A stretch of DNA of 64,000 bases from positions 443,876 to 507,875 of the forward strand of contig NZ_SLXL01000001.1 of the NCBI RefSeq assembly GCF_004345735.1. Direction: 5' to 3'. The position numbers were made by a program, and so were the translations under genes. A model generated the notes under the pieces. The model saw only the letters and a program-made list of their open reading frames with translations. It had not been told where the DNA came from and ran no database searches. The stretch is from Rhodovulum adriaticum (lineage in GTDB: Bacteria > Pseudomonadota > Alphaproteobacteria > Rhodobacterales > Rhodobacteraceae). This document shows, piece by piece, positions 35,478 through 44,112 of the stretch; the stretch's first letter is position 1, and every line of letters starts with the position of its first letter.

Positions 35478-36064
35478 CAAAAGTCCATATTATTTGGGAC
35501 AACTCAAACATACTCTGGTCAGGCCGTGACTACTGTAAGAGGCGCGAGTGGCGGGAAGCGCAGTTCAGGATCTATTTCCCAAATCTGATTGATCTTGCTG
35601 CAGACGGTCGTCCCGTTGAGCAAGTGTTCTGCGTGGGCTCTGTTCCGCCTCGGTCCGATCCTGTTTGGGGGCATATAGAAGCAATTACAGGGCGGAAACC
35701 CGAAACGTATGAGCGAGGCGCACAATCCGGAAAAGAACAGGCAGTCGACCAAGCACTTCAGACACGTATGCTTCGGCTTGGGTACGATTATCCACCCGAA
35801 ACGCTTGTTCTTCTGACGGGCGATGGCAAAGGTGCCGACGAAGGAGTTGGTTTCTTTGCAGATGCGCAGAGACTTCACAAAATCGGTTGGAGCGTAGAGG
35901 TGGTGGCTTGGCGTGACAACTGTGCACGTCAAATGCGGGAGTGGACAGAAGAGAATGGCGTATTTGTTGACCTTGGGGACTTCTACACAGAGGTAACATT
36001 TCTTGAAGGCGGCGACCGAAACGCGAGCGTACTCGATCTGACCAAGAGGCCCAGAGCAAAATGA
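35474..36064 (+). CDS. NYN/PIN-like nuclease-domain protein inserted between hslV and hslU
   Basis: A 196-residue protein that I read as a NYN-type (PIN-fold) ribonuclease. [13 protein letters not shown] gives Asp9 and Asn12, [16 protein letters not shown] matches the K-x-x-V-D helix (Asp92), and [16 protein letters not shown] gives Asp117 with a second acidic pair (Asp122, Glu123) where the family usually has [13 protein letters not shown] is the following strand. The metal site is thus present but altered. Hand counts of four 60-base rows give 52-57% GC, against 70% in a hslV row. Codons such as ATA, AGG, ACA and TCA are used that neighbours avoid. It overlaps hslV and hslU by ATGA at both ends. 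Function unknown; recent transfer is likely. Confidence 0.78.
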   Translation: MTKVHIIWDNSNILWSGRDYCKRREWREAQFRIYFPNLIDLAADGRPVEQVFCVGSVPPRSDPVWGHIEAITGRKPETYERGAQSGKEQAVDQALQTRMLRLGYDYPPETLVLLTGDGKGADEGVGFFADAQRLHKIGWSVEVVAWRDNCARQMREWTEENGVFVDLGDFYTEVTFLEGGDRNASVLDLTKRPRAK

Positions 36065-37371
36065 CCGACCTCACCCCCCGCGAAATCGTATCCGAGCTGG
36101 ACCGTTTCATCATCGGGCAGGCGGATGCCAAGCGCGCCGTGGCCGTGGCCCTGCGCAACCGCTGGCGGCGCAAGCAATTGCCCGACGACCTGCGCGAAGA
36201 GGTATACCCCAAGAACATCCTGATGATCGGCCCCACCGGCGTCGGCAAAACCGAGATTTCCCGCCGGCTGGCGAAACTGGCCCGCGCCCCCTTTATCAAG
36301 GTCGAGGCGACCAAGTTCACCGAGGTCGGCTATGTCGGCCGTGACGTGGAACAGATCATCCGCGACCTGGTCGAGGCCGCGATAAACCAGACCCGCGATT
36401 ACATGCGCGAAGAGGTCAAGGCCGCCGCGCACCAGGCCGCCGAGGATCGCGTGATCGAGGCCATCGCCGGAACGGATGCGCGCGAACAGACGCGCGAGAT
36501 GTTCCGGACCAAGCTGAAGAAGGGCGAGCTGGACGACAAGGTGATCGAGCTGGAGCTGACCGATACGTCCAACCCCATGCCGATGATGGAAATCCCGGGC
36601 ATGCCGCCGGGCCAGCAGGGCGGGATGATGAATCTGGGCGATCTGTTCGGCAAGGCGTTCGGCGGCCGGACGATCAAGAAGAAGCTGACCGTCGCCGACA
36701 GCTATGACGTTCTGATCGAGGAAGAGGCCGACAAGCTGCTGGACGACGAGGCGGTGACGCGCACGGCGCTGGACTCGGTTCAGGAAAACGGCATCGTCTT
36801 TCTGGACGAGATCGACAAGGTTTGCGCCCGCAGCGATGCCCGCGGCGGCGAGGTCAGCCGCGAGGGCGTGCAGCGCGACCTGCTGCCCCTGATCGAGGGC
36901 ACGACCGTATCCACGAAATACGGCCCGGTGAAAACCGACCATATCCTGTTCATCGCAAGCGGCGCCTTTCACATCGCCAAGCCGTCCAACCTGCTGCCCG
37001 AATTGCAGGGCCGCCTGCCGATCCGGGTGGAACTGCGTGGCCTGACAGAGGCCGATTTCGTCCGCATCCTGGCCGAAACCGACAACGCCCTGACCCGGCA
37101 ATATACCGCGCTGATGGGCACCGAAACGGTCAACGTCACCTTTACCGAGGACGGGATCGCCGCCCTGGCCCGCATCGCCGCGCAGGTCAACGAAAGCGTC
37201 GAAAACATTGGCGCGCGGCGTCTTTACACGGTGATGGAGCGGGTTTTCGAGGAACTCAGCTTTACCGCGCCGGATCGGGGCGGCGAGGCAGTTGAAGTGA
37301 ACGCGGATTTCGTCGAAAAGAATCTGGGGGAACTGACGCGTTCGGCCGACATGACGCGCTATATCCTCTGA
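36061..37371 (+). CDS. hslU: ATP-dependent protease HslUV, ATPase subunit
   Basis: A 436-residue AAA+ unfoldase. It begins [20 protein letters not shown], with Walker [21 protein letters not shown], the pore-loop region [17 protein letters not shown], an I-domain that includes [20 protein letters not shown], and Walker [15 protein letters not shown]. The C-terminal sensor and the tail ADMTRYIL match the segment that inserts into HslV. The ATG at 36061 overlaps the stop of the NYN-like gene, so hslU translation now depends on ribosomes finishing that inserted gene. Confidence 0.96.
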   Translation: MTDLTPREIVSELDRFIIGQADAKRAVAVALRNRWRRKQLPDDLREEVYPKNILMIGPTGVGKTEISRRLAKLARAPFIKVEATKFTEVGYVGRDVEQIIRDLVEAAINQTRDYMREEVKAAAHQAAEDRVIEAIAGTDAREQTREMFRTKLKKGELDDKVIELELTDTSNPMPMMEIPGMPPGQQGGMMNLGDLFGKAFGGRTIKKKLTVADSYDVLIEEEADKLLDDEAVTRTALDSVQENGIVFLDEIDKVCARSDARGGEVSREGVQRDLLPLIEGTTVSTKYGPVKTDHILFIASGAFHIAKPSNLLPELQGRLPIRVELRGLTEADFVRILAETDNALTRQYTALMGTETVNVTFTEDGIAALARIAAQVNESVENIGARRLYTVMERVFEELSFTAPDRGGEAVEVNADFVEKNLGELTRSADMTRYIL

Positions 37372-37398
37372 TCCTGGGGTTCCCATCGGGGGCGTGCC

Positions 37399-38502
37399 GT
37401 GCGCCGCGTGTTCTTGGTTCTGATCGTGGTGGCGCTGGCCGCCTGTGCCCCGCGGGGCGGTATCGTCGTCGTGCCCGCGGCCGCGCCAGAGGCCGACCTG
37501 CACACGGTCTTCATGGCGACCACCCGCACCCCGACCGAAAGCGTCGATTTCTCGAACGAGCGGAACCCCGACCTGACCTTTGGCGCCTATACGGTCGCGA
37601 TTCCGCCGGATCGGCAGCCCGGCACCGTGCGCTATCCACGGGCCAACCCCGACCTGCGCGAGGAATTCGTAACCGTTTCGGCCGATCTGTACGACGCGCC
37701 GCGCGCCTTTACCGCCGCGCTGTCGCGCGAGTTGCGGCAACGCCCCCCCGGCAAGCGGGGCGTGGTGGTGTTCGTACACGGATTCAACACGAATTTTGCC
37801 GAAGGGCTGTATCGCACCGCGCAGCTGACCCACGATTTCGGCATCGAAAGCGTGCCGCTGCATTATTCTTGGCCCAGTTCGGCCAATCCCCTTGGCTATG
37901 CCCATGACCGCGACAGCACCCTGTTCGCCCGGTCCGGTTTTGCCAGCTATCTGGACAGCGTTATTGCCGCCGGTCCCGAAGAGGTGTTGATCGTCGCGCA
38001 TTCCATGGGATCGCTGCTGACGATGGAAACCCTGCGCACCATGTCGCTGGAACGGCCCGGCCGTGTCGCGCGGGATATCGACGGGCTGGTGCTGTTTTCC
38101 CCCGACATCGATATTCAGGTGTTCCGCAGCCAGGTTCGCGATATCGCCCGGATGCCGCGCGACGTGATCGTATTCACGTCAAAGCGGGACCGGGCGCTGC
38201 AACTGTCGGCGCGGCTGTCGGGGGATCAGCGGCGGTTGGGCAATGTCGGCGATATCGACGACGTGGCCGACCTGGACATCACGATCCTGGACGTGACCGA
38301 ATTTTCGCGCGGTTTGGGGCATTTCACGCCCGGCACCTCGCCGGAACTGATCCGCGTGCTGTCCAACATCCCCAGCCTAGAACGCGCCCTGAACGAGGGC
38401 GCGCAGGTCAATCCCGGCCTGCTGCCCGGCACGGTGCTGACCGTTCAGAACGCAACCGCGGTCATCCTGTCGCCGCTGACCGCCCTGTCCGCACAGCCCT
38501 AA
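37399..38502 (+). CDS. Alpha/beta hydrolase lipoprotein (DUF900 family)
   Basis: A 367-residue serine-hydrolase-like lipoprotein. GTG 37399 gives MRRVFLVLIVVALAACAP with lipobox LAAC (Cys16). The domain contains VVVFVHGFNTNFAEGLYR (oxyanion strand), LHYSWPSS and the nucleophile elbow VLIVAHSMGSLLTMETL, then DGLVLFSPDIDIQVFR. This is the DUF900 arrangement. The substrate is unknown; an esterase on the periplasmic side is likely. It follows hslU by 27 bases and ends in CTAA, sharing bases with the convergent smr gene. Confidence 0.83.
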   Translation: MRRVFLVLIVVALAACAPRGGIVVVPAAAPEADLHTVFMATTRTPTESVDFSNERNPDLTFGAYTVAIPPDRQPGTVRYPRANPDLREEFVTVSADLYDAPRAFTAALSRELRQRPPGKRGVVVFVHGFNTNFAEGLYRTAQLTHDFGIESVPLHYSWPSSANPLGYAHDRDSTLFARSGFASYLDSVIAAGPEEVLIVAHSMGSLLTMETLRTMSLERPGRVARDIDGLVLFSPDIDIQVFRSQVRDIARMPRDVIVFTSKRDRALQLSARLSGDQRRLGNVGDIDDVADLDITILDVTEFSRGLGHFTPGTSPELIRVLSNIPSLERALNEGAQVNPGLLPGTVLTVQNATAVILSPLTALSAQP

Positions 38503-39083
38503 CCCTGGCGCGGCTTGCGCAGATAGACATACAACGCGCCCTCGCCCCCGTGGCGTCGGTGGGCGGGCGCCGTTTGCAGCACCGCAGCGGACAGGGGCGC
38601 CTGGGTCAGCCAATGGGGCACTTGCCTGCGCAGCACGCCGCGTCGTTCGGGGATCGGGCCGTCATCGTCCCCCGACCTGCCCTTGCCGGTAATGACCAGC
38701 ACCAGCCGCCGCCCCTGGCCCTGGCTGGACAGGATGAACCGGGTCAGCGCCGGGTGCGCCTGCGCCAGGGTCATGCCGTGCAGGTCGATGCGGGCCTCGG
38801 GCTTCAGCTTGCCGCCTTTCAGCCGGGTATAGGCCCGCCGGTCCATACGCACGGGCGGATCTGAGGGCGCGGTCCTGGGCTGGGTATCCTGCGCGCGCGC
38901 CCCAATGGTAAAGGGCGCAAGCGGCGGCGGCGCCGGCAGATCTGCCGGCGGGTCGTCGGGCATGGGGGCGGTTTTCTGGGGTTTGGCCTTGGGGCGGCGC
39001 GGGTGCAATGGCTGCACCTGCCGGGCGACATGGTCCCACAAGGCCCGCTCTTCGGGGGACAGGGTTTTGCGCCGCCGGGCCAT
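38499..39083 (-). CDS. Smr-domain protein
   Basis: A 194-residue protein whose C-terminal half is an Smr (small MutS-related) domain: RIDLHGMTLAQAHPALTRF, then LVLVITGKGRS, GVLRRQVPHWL and the last strand HGGEGALYVYLRK. Such domains nick DNA or RNA. The N-terminal half is a proline-rich, low-complexity linker (PPADLPAPPPLAP) of no recognisable fold. It lies in a leftward set with mltA and the Tim44 gene, 3 bases after mltA ends, an order I associate with this bacterial group. Confidence 0.85.
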   Translation of the reverse strand: MARRRKTLSPEERALWDHVARQVQPLHPRRPKAKPQKTAPMPDDPPADLPAPPPLAPFTIGARAQDTQPRTAPSDPPVRMDRRAYTRLKGGKLKPEARIDLHGMTLAQAHPALTRFILSSQGQGRRLVLVITGKGRSGDDDGPIPERRGVLRRQVPHWLTQAPLSAAVLQTAPAHRRHGGEGALYVYLRKPRQG

Positions 39084-39086
39084 GGA

Positions 39087-40124
39087 TCAGCCCGCCCCGG
39101 TCAGGGCCAGCGCGCGGTCGATCGGCAGCAGCACAACCATTCGCCCGCGGTCGCGTACGGCGCCCGCAACCCGCCCGGCGGCCTCTCCCGTGCCATAAAA
39201 GATGTCCGCCCGCTGCGGCCCCTTGATCGCCGATCCGGTATCCTGCGCCACCATCAGCCGGTGCAGGGGCGTGCCGCCGCCCTTTTCGATCCAGACGGGG
39301 GCGCCAAGGGGGGTAAAGGCCGGGTCGACCGCCACCGTGCGCATCGCCGTGATGGACCGGTTCATCGCCCCCAACGGTCCCTTATCGGCGGGCACGTTGC
39401 CGATTTCGCGGAAAAACACGTAGGACGGATTGTGCCACAACAAGTCCTGCCCGGCCTGCGGGTTCCGCCGCACCCAGGACCGGATCACCTGCGCCGACAC
39501 CTGATGCGGCCGGTAAATTCCCCGGCGCACCAGTTCCTGCCCGACGGAACGGTAATCATGCCCGTTCTTGCCGCCATAGCCGACGCGCAGCGCGCTGCCA
39601 TCGCGCAGGCGGATACGGCCCGACCCCTGCACCTGTAGAAAGAACAGCTCCACCGGATCTTCCAGCCAGGCGATTTCCAGGCCCCTGCCCTTTAGCAGGC
39701 CCTGTTCCTCGATCTCGCGGCGAGTGTGCCAGCGGGTGCCGGGGCGCAATTCTGGCGGCTTGCGGTAAATCGGATAGCGAAAGCGGGCATCGGGACGGCG
39801 CGCGCCCTGCAACTCGGGCTCATAATAACCAGTGAACAGCGCCGGTGTTCCGCTGCCGACCAGGACCGGGCGGAACAGCAATTCAAAGAACTGGCGCGCG
39901 CTGCTGTTATCCTGCTGGCTGGCCAGCGCACAGACCGATTTCCATTCGGGCGCATCAAGGTCCGGGCAGGTTTCGCGAAAAACCGAAAGGGCCGCCCCGT
40001 GATCGTCGGCGGCCCACCCCTTCAGATCCTCGAAGGACAGCAATCGCACCGGCTGGTCGGCATGTGCCCCTGCCCCGCCCATCGCGAGCCCAAGACAGAG
40101 CGCGGCAACCAGCCTGCGGCTCAT
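39087..40124 (-). CDS. mltA: Membrane-bound lytic murein transglycosylase A
   Basis: A 345-residue peptidoglycan lytic enzyme that cuts between MurNAc and GlcNAc to leave anhydro-muropeptides. The signal peptide MSRRLVAALCLGLAMGGAGAHA has no lipobox cysteine, so here the enzyme is soluble in the periplasm. Family motifs are FTGYYEPELQGARR, VELFFLQVQGSGRIRL and MVAQDTGSAIKGPQRADIFY with the catalytic Asp. Its products could feed the AmgK-MurU recycling path seen at 26-28 kb. The ATG at 40124 overlaps the Tim44-gene stop. Confidence 0.93.
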   Translation of the reverse strand: MSRRLVAALCLGLAMGGAGAHADQPVRLLSFEDLKGWAADDHGAALSVFRETCPDLDAPEWKSVCALASQQDNSSARQFFELLFRPVLVGSGTPALFTGYYEPELQGARRPDARFRYPIYRKPPELRPGTRWHTRREIEEQGLLKGRGLEIAWLEDPVELFFLQVQGSGRIRLRDGSALRVGYGGKNGHDYRSVGQELVRRGIYRPHQVSAQVIRSWVRRNPQAGQDLLWHNPSYVFFREIGNVPADKGPLGAMNRSITAMRTVAVDPAFTPLGAPVWIEKGGGTPLHRLMVAQDTGSAIKGPQRADIFYGTGEAAGRVAGAVRDRGRMVVLLPIDRALALTGAG

Positions 40125-40789
40125 TCGCCGGTGGCGACCAGTTGCCAGTTCGGATCGTCCACGCCCATACGGCGGGCAAAGGTCCAGACATCGCGCTGGC
40201 GGCGGATCTGGTCGGGGTTGCCCTCGATCACGTCGCCGGCCTTGTTGCGCACGACCGAGATCAGCTCGCCCACGAATTTCACGGTCAGCTCTGCCTCGCC
40301 GGTTTCCCGGTCGTAGGTGGCATCCTTCAGCACAACCTCGCGCACGCCGACGAAACTGGCGTCGACCGTCAGGCCCTGATCCTCGCGCAGCTTCACAACC
40401 TCGGCAAAGCTGTCGCGGATATCGGGCGCGAGGAAGGGGTTCACCTCGTCCAGTGTGCCCTTTTCAAAGGCCATCAGGATCATCTCATACGCACCGCGCG
40501 CGCCGTGCAGAAACTCACCCACGGCAAAGCCCGGCTCGGCCAGCTTCATCGCGGCCAGGGCCTTGGCGGCCTCGCTGCCATCGGGGACGTGATCGGTGAT
40601 GTCGGTATCCACCCCGCCTTCGATGACCTCGAACCCGTGCCGGTCGCTGTTCCGGCGGGCGGCGGGATCGGGCATCGAAACGGGCGGCTTTTCAAAACCC
40701 TCGCGCGTGCCCAGGACAGAACGCAGGCGCAGGATCAGGAACACCGCGATCCCGGCAAGAACCAGAAGCTGGATGATGGCAGAACTCAT
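40121..40789 (-). CDS. Tim44/TimA-domain inner-membrane protein
   Basis: A 222-residue protein with an N-terminal helix (AIIQLLVLAGIAVFLILRL) and a soluble Tim44-like domain (LHGARGAYEMILMAFEKGTLDEVNPFLAPDI, DRETGEAELTVKFVGELISV and DVWTFARRMG). It resembles the bacterial TimA relatives of the mitochondrial import motor subunit. The start is the second ATG of the frame (40789, MSSAIIQ); an earlier start at 40810 would add seven residues. Its role is unclear; it is divergent from fxsA and near secB, both linked to the envelope. Confidence 0.88.
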   Translation of the reverse strand: MSSAIIQLLVLAGIAVFLILRLRSVLGTREGFEKPPVSMPDPAARRNSDRHGFEVIEGGVDTDITDHVPDGSEAAKALAAMKLAEPGFAVGEFLHGARGAYEMILMAFEKGTLDEVNPFLAPDIRDSFAEVVKLREDQGLTVDASFVGVREVVLKDATYDRETGEAELTVKFVGELISVVRNKAGDVIEGNPDQIRRQRDVWTFARRMGVDDPNWQLVATGE

Positions 40790-40896
40790 TGGAACCTCGC
40801 GCCGCGCCATTGGGTTTGTATCGGATCGTCACCGCACATATGTAAGGCAGGGCCGGGGTCAAGTCTACCGGCCCTGCCCGGCGAAAGAGGTTTCCC

Positions 40897-41385
40897 ATGT
40901 GGCTTTTCCTGTTGCTTCTGGCGACACCGCTGATTGAAATCGCACTGTTCATCCAGGTTGGCGGGGTGATCGGCCTGTGGTCGACGCTGGCCATTGTGGT
41001 GCTGACCGCGGCCCTGGGCACGATGATGCTGCGCCAGCAGGGCGCACGGGCCATGGACCAGTTGCGCCGATCCTTTCAGGAACTGCGCGATCCGGCGGAA
41101 CCGTTGGCCCATGGCGCGATGATCCTGTTTTCCGGCGCGCTGTTGCTGACGCCGGGCTTTTTCACCGATGCCATCGGGTTTGCCCTGTTGATCCCGGCTG
41201 TGCGCGCCGCGGCCTATCGCTGGCTGTCGCGCCGGATGGTGGTGCAGACGGCAACCTTTACCAGCACGGGCGCCGGGCCGCGCCGCCCCGATCCGCATGG
41301 CCCCGACATCATCGAGGGCGACTTTGAGGAACTGGACCGCACCCGGCCGCGCAATGACGGGCCCTCGGGCTGGACACAGCATTGA
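40897..41385 (+). CDS. fxsA: FxsA family membrane protein
   Basis: A 162-residue protein with helices WLFLLLLATPLIEIALFIQVGG, LWSTLAIVVLTAALGTMML and a third region GAMILFSGALLLTPGFFTDAIGF, which carries the LTPGFxTD signature of FxsA. The C-terminal tail (HGPDIIEGDFEELD) is acidic and cytoplasmic. FxsA of E. coli counteracts exclusion of phage T7 by F plasmids; the general function is unknown. ATG 40897 is preceded by AGAGG. secB follows within 60 bases. Confidence 0.86.
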   Translation: MWLFLLLLATPLIEIALFIQVGGVIGLWSTLAIVVLTAALGTMMLRQQGARAMDQLRRSFQELRDPAEPLAHGAMILFSGALLLTPGFFTDAIGFALLIPAVRAAAYRWLSRRMVVQTATFTSTGAGPRRPDPHGPDIIEGDFEELDRTRPRNDGPSGWTQH

Positions 41386-41442
41386 GGGCTGTCGGCCAAG
41401 ATGCTAAAGCAACGCCCGACGCAACCCCGGCAGGAGCATGCC

Positions 41443-41949
41443 ATGAGCGAGACCGAACCCAAGGGCGCCGCTGAACAGCAATCGCAGGTAAAGCTGCGCA
41501 TCGTCACCCAGTTCATTCGCGACCTTTCCTTTGAAAACATCGCCGCGCAGAAGAACCTGCAGGGCGACGTGACCCCGGAACTGGCCGTCGAAATCGGAAT
41601 GGACGTGCGCAAGCGCCCGACCGACGATCAGTACGAGATCGTGAACAAGTACAAGGTGTCGTCCAAGAACAAGGCCGACGGCACCCCCATCTTTCTGCTG
41701 GAAGTGGATTACGCCGGCATCTTCCACGTCGAGAACGTGCCCGAAGATCAGCTGCACCCCTTCTTGCTGATCGAATGCCCGCGCATGCTGTTCCCCTATG
41801 TACGCCGCATCGTGTCGGACATGACCCGCGACGGCGGCTTCCCGCCCGTCAACCTGGAGCCGGTGGATTTCGTCGCCCTGTACCGCCAGGAAATCCTGCG
41901 CCGCGCCCAACAACAACAGCAGCAGCAACAGCCCTCGGGCAACGTCTAG
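41443..41949 (+). CDS. secB: Protein-export chaperone SecB
   Basis: A 168-residue tetrameric chaperone that keeps exported proteins unfolded for SecA. MSETEPKGAAEQQSQVKLRIV, DLSFENIAAQKNLQG, TPIFLLEVDYAGIFHVENV, LIECPRMLFPYVRRIVSD and GGFPPVNLEPVDFVALY match the family closely. The end is unusual: eight glutamines in a row (RRAQQ...QPSGNV), encoded by a CAA/CAG repeat. The start is ATG 41443 after AGGAG; the frame above belongs to the spacer. It converges on dnaQ with a 3-base gap. Confidence 0.95.
   Translation: MSETEPKGAAEQQSQVKLRIVTQFIRDLSFENIAAQKNLQGDVTPELAVEIGMDVRKRPTDDQYEIVNKYKVSSKNKADGTPIFLLEVDYAGIFHVENVPEDQLHPFLLIECPRMLFPYVRRIVSDMTRDGGFPPVNLEPVDFVALYRQEILRRAQQQQQQQQPSGNV
41908..41931 (+). 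repeat. CAA/CAG repeat at the secB 3' end
   Basis: Eight in-frame glutamine codons (CAA x3, CAG x3, CAA, CAG). The stretch could vary in length by polymerase slippage. Confidence 0.8.
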
Positions 41950-41952
41950 CGC

Positions 41953-42690
41953 TCAGTCGAACTCGCTCCACAGCGCGCTGTCGCCCATGCCCTGAACAAA
42001 GGCGGCGTGGGCGGCGGCCTCGTCCTGTGTGATGCGCGGGGGCAGGGGGTTGGGCCGTGGACGCGGGCGCCACTCGGGTTCGCCCCCGGCGGCTGATGTG
42101 CCGCCGCCATGCCCGCCGGTTGCCAGCGCGAAATCGGGCTGTCGACCGCCGATCAGTTCCAGATAGACCTCGGCCAAGATTTCCGAGTCCAGCAACGCCC
42201 CGTGCTTGTCCCGGGCAGAGTTGTCCACCCCGAACCGGCGGCACAGCGCATCCAGCGTCGCGGGCGAACCGGGGAATTTCTGCCGGGCCATGGCCAGCGT
42301 GTCGGTCGCCTGTTGCATCGGCAGTTGCGGCAACCCCACCCAGGACAGTTCCGCGTTCAGAAATTTCATGTCGAAACTGGCGTTGTGGATCACCAGCCGC
42401 GCATCGGTGACAAAATCCAGAAACGATTGCGCCACGGCGCGAAAGACCGGCTTGTCCTTCAGCGTGACCTCACCGGGTTTCGGCGGACGCGGGGCGGGCA
42501 GCAGGTCGGGGCCGATGCCATGCACGCCGAACGCCTCTTCGGGCATGTCGCGTTCGGGGTTGATATAGACGTGATAGGTCTTGCCGGTGGGCAGGTGGTT
42601 CCACAGCTCCAGCGCGCCGATTTCCACGATACGGTGGCCCTCGGACGGCTCAAATCCTGTGGTTTCCGTATCCAGAACGATTTCACGCAT
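41953..42690 (-). CDS. dnaQ: DNA polymerase III epsilon subunit (proofreading exonuclease)
   Basis: A 245-residue 3'-5' exonuclease of the replicative polymerase. Exo I MREIVLDTETTGFEPSEG, Exo II VIHNASFDMKFLNAEL and Exo III DKHGALLDSEILAEVYLEL give the DEDDh set with the His in RDKHGALLD. The C-terminal tail (around 200-245) carries the segment for binding the polymerase subunit. It is the last gene of the leftward maf-aroE-coaE-dnaQ operon next to the origin and overlaps coaE by 8 bases. Confidence 0.95.
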   Translation of the reverse strand: MREIVLDTETTGFEPSEGHRIVEIGALELWNHLPTGKTYHVYINPERDMPEEAFGVHGIGPDLLPAPRPPKPGEVTLKDKPVFRAVAQSFLDFVTDARLVIHNASFDMKFLNAELSWVGLPQLPMQQATDTLAMARQKFPGSPATLDALCRRFGVDNSARDKHGALLDSEILAEVYLELIGGRQPDFALATGGHGGGTSAAGGEPEWRPRPRPNPLPPRITQDEAAAHAAFVQGMGDSALWSEFD

Positions 42691-43282
42691 TTTCTGCCCT
42701 CAGCTTGTCGACCAAGGCTTGCACCGCGGCGCGGGTCTGTTCAAGGGACCGGGTTTCAATCACGAAATCGGCGCGCGCGCGCTTTTCCGCATCCGGCATC
42801 TGCTTGGCCAGTATCGCGTCGAACTGGGCCGCTGTCATGCCGGGGCGGGCCAGGACGCGGGCGCGCTGATCCTGTGCCGGGGCGGTGACAACCAGAACCG
42901 CATCCATCTCATCCTGCGCGCCGGTTTCAAAGAGCAGGGGAATATCCAGCACGATCAGCGGGGTATCGGGATGGGCGGCGATGAAATCGGCCCGGTCGCG
43001 GGCGACCAGGGGATGCACCACAGCCTCGATCCGCGCCAGGGCGTCGGGATCGCGGGCGATCCACTCTTTCAGCGCGGCGCGATCAACGGCCCCATCCTGT
43101 ACGGCATCGGGGCATAGCGCGGCGATTTCGGGCACCGCCGCACCGTCGGGGGCGTACATCCGGTGCACAGCCGCGTCCGCATCCCAGACCGGCACGCCCA
43201 GGTCACGGAAAAACCCGGCGGTGGTGGACTTACCCATGCCGATGGACCCGGTCAGCCCCAGCAGAAAGGGCCGCGCGGTCAT
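42683..43282 (-). CDS. coaE: Dephospho-CoA kinase
   Basis: Phosphorylates the ribose 3'-OH of dephospho-CoA, the last step of CoA synthesis. 199 residues. The P-loop is LGLTGSIGMGKSTTAGFFRD, followed by VWDADAAVHRMYA and VLDIPLLFETGAQDEMD, with RARVLARPGMTAAQFDAILAKQ near the C-terminus, all CoaE signatures. It overlaps aroE upstream by ATGA and dnaQ downstream by eight bases. Confidence 0.95.
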   Translation of the reverse strand: MTARPFLLGLTGSIGMGKSTTAGFFRDLGVPVWDADAAVHRMYAPDGAAVPEIAALCPDAVQDGAVDRAALKEWIARDPDALARIEAVVHPLVARDRADFIAAHPDTPLIVLDIPLLFETGAQDEMDAVLVVTAPAQDQRARVLARPGMTAAQFDAILAKQMPDAEKRARADFVIETRSLEQTRAAVQALVDKLRAENA

Positions 43283-44112
43283 TCCCCCAGAACCACCGCG
43301 CGGGCGGCTGCATCCACCTCTGGCCGCAGACCGAACCAGCGTTCGAACCCGGGCGCGGCCTGGTGCAGCAACATGCCCAGACCGTCCACGGTGACACAGC
43401 CCCGCGCGCGGGCCTCTTTCAACAGGGCGGTTTCCAACGGCGCGTAGACGATATCGGTCACCACCGCGTCCGGGGACAGCCCGTCCAGCGGCACGCGGAA
43501 TTCCGGTTTTCCAACCATCCCCAGCGAGGTTGTATTTACCACGGTCGCCGCGCCCTCGATCATGTTGCCGGCCTGAACCCAGTCATAGACGACAATCTTG
43601 GGGCCGAACTCGGCGCGCAGCGCCTCGGCCCGGGCGCGGGTGCGGTTGGACAGGCGGATTTCGCGCACGCCCTGTTCGGCCAGCGCGGACACCACCGCGC
43701 GCGCCGCACCACCCGCACCCAGAACAGCCGCAGGTCCGGCCGCCGGATCCCAGCCCGGCGCGCCCTGGCGCAGGTTGTCGGTGAACCCGACGCCATCGGT
43801 ATTATCGGCATGCACCTTGCCGTCGGCGCGAAAGATCAGCGTATTCGCGGCCCCGATCAGCGCGGCGCGATCCGATACCAGATCGGCCAGGCCCAGCACC
43901 GCCTCTTTGTGCGGAATCGTCACATTCAGCCCCACGAAACCCATCCGGGGCAGGGTGGCCAGCGCATCGCGCAGGTCGTCACGCGATACATCCATGGGGA
44001 TGTAATATCCCGCGATGCCATAGCGTTTCAGCCAATGACCATGCAGGGCAGGGGATTTGGAATGGGCGACCGGCGATCCGATCACGCCGGCCAGCGGTAT
44101 CCTGTCTGTCAT
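43279..44112 (-). CDS. aroE: Shikimate dehydrogenase
   Basis: A 277-residue NADP-dependent enzyme of aromatic amino-acid synthesis. N-terminal substrate site IPLAGVIGSPVAHSKSPALH and NVTIPHKEAVLGL (catalytic Lys), then NTDGVGF (catalytic Asp). The Rossmann loop is AVLGAGGAARAVVSALAE, followed by LSNRTRARAEAL. The C-terminal VTVDGLGMLLHQAAPGFERW is standard. Overlaps maf by ATGA and coaE by ATGA, so it is in the middle of a coupled four-gene operon. Confidence 0.95.
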   Translation of the reverse strand: MTDRIPLAGVIGSPVAHSKSPALHGHWLKRYGIAGYYIPMDVSRDDLRDALATLPRMGFVGLNVTIPHKEAVLGLADLVSDRAALIGAANTLIFRADGKVHADNTDGVGFTDNLRQGAPGWDPAAGPAAVLGAGGAARAVVSALAEQGVREIRLSNRTRARAEALRAEFGPKIVVYDWVQAGNMIEGAATVVNTTSLGMVGKPEFRVPLDGLSPDAVVTDIVYAPLETALLKEARARGCVTVDGLGMLLHQAAPGFERWFGLRPEVDAAARAVVLGE

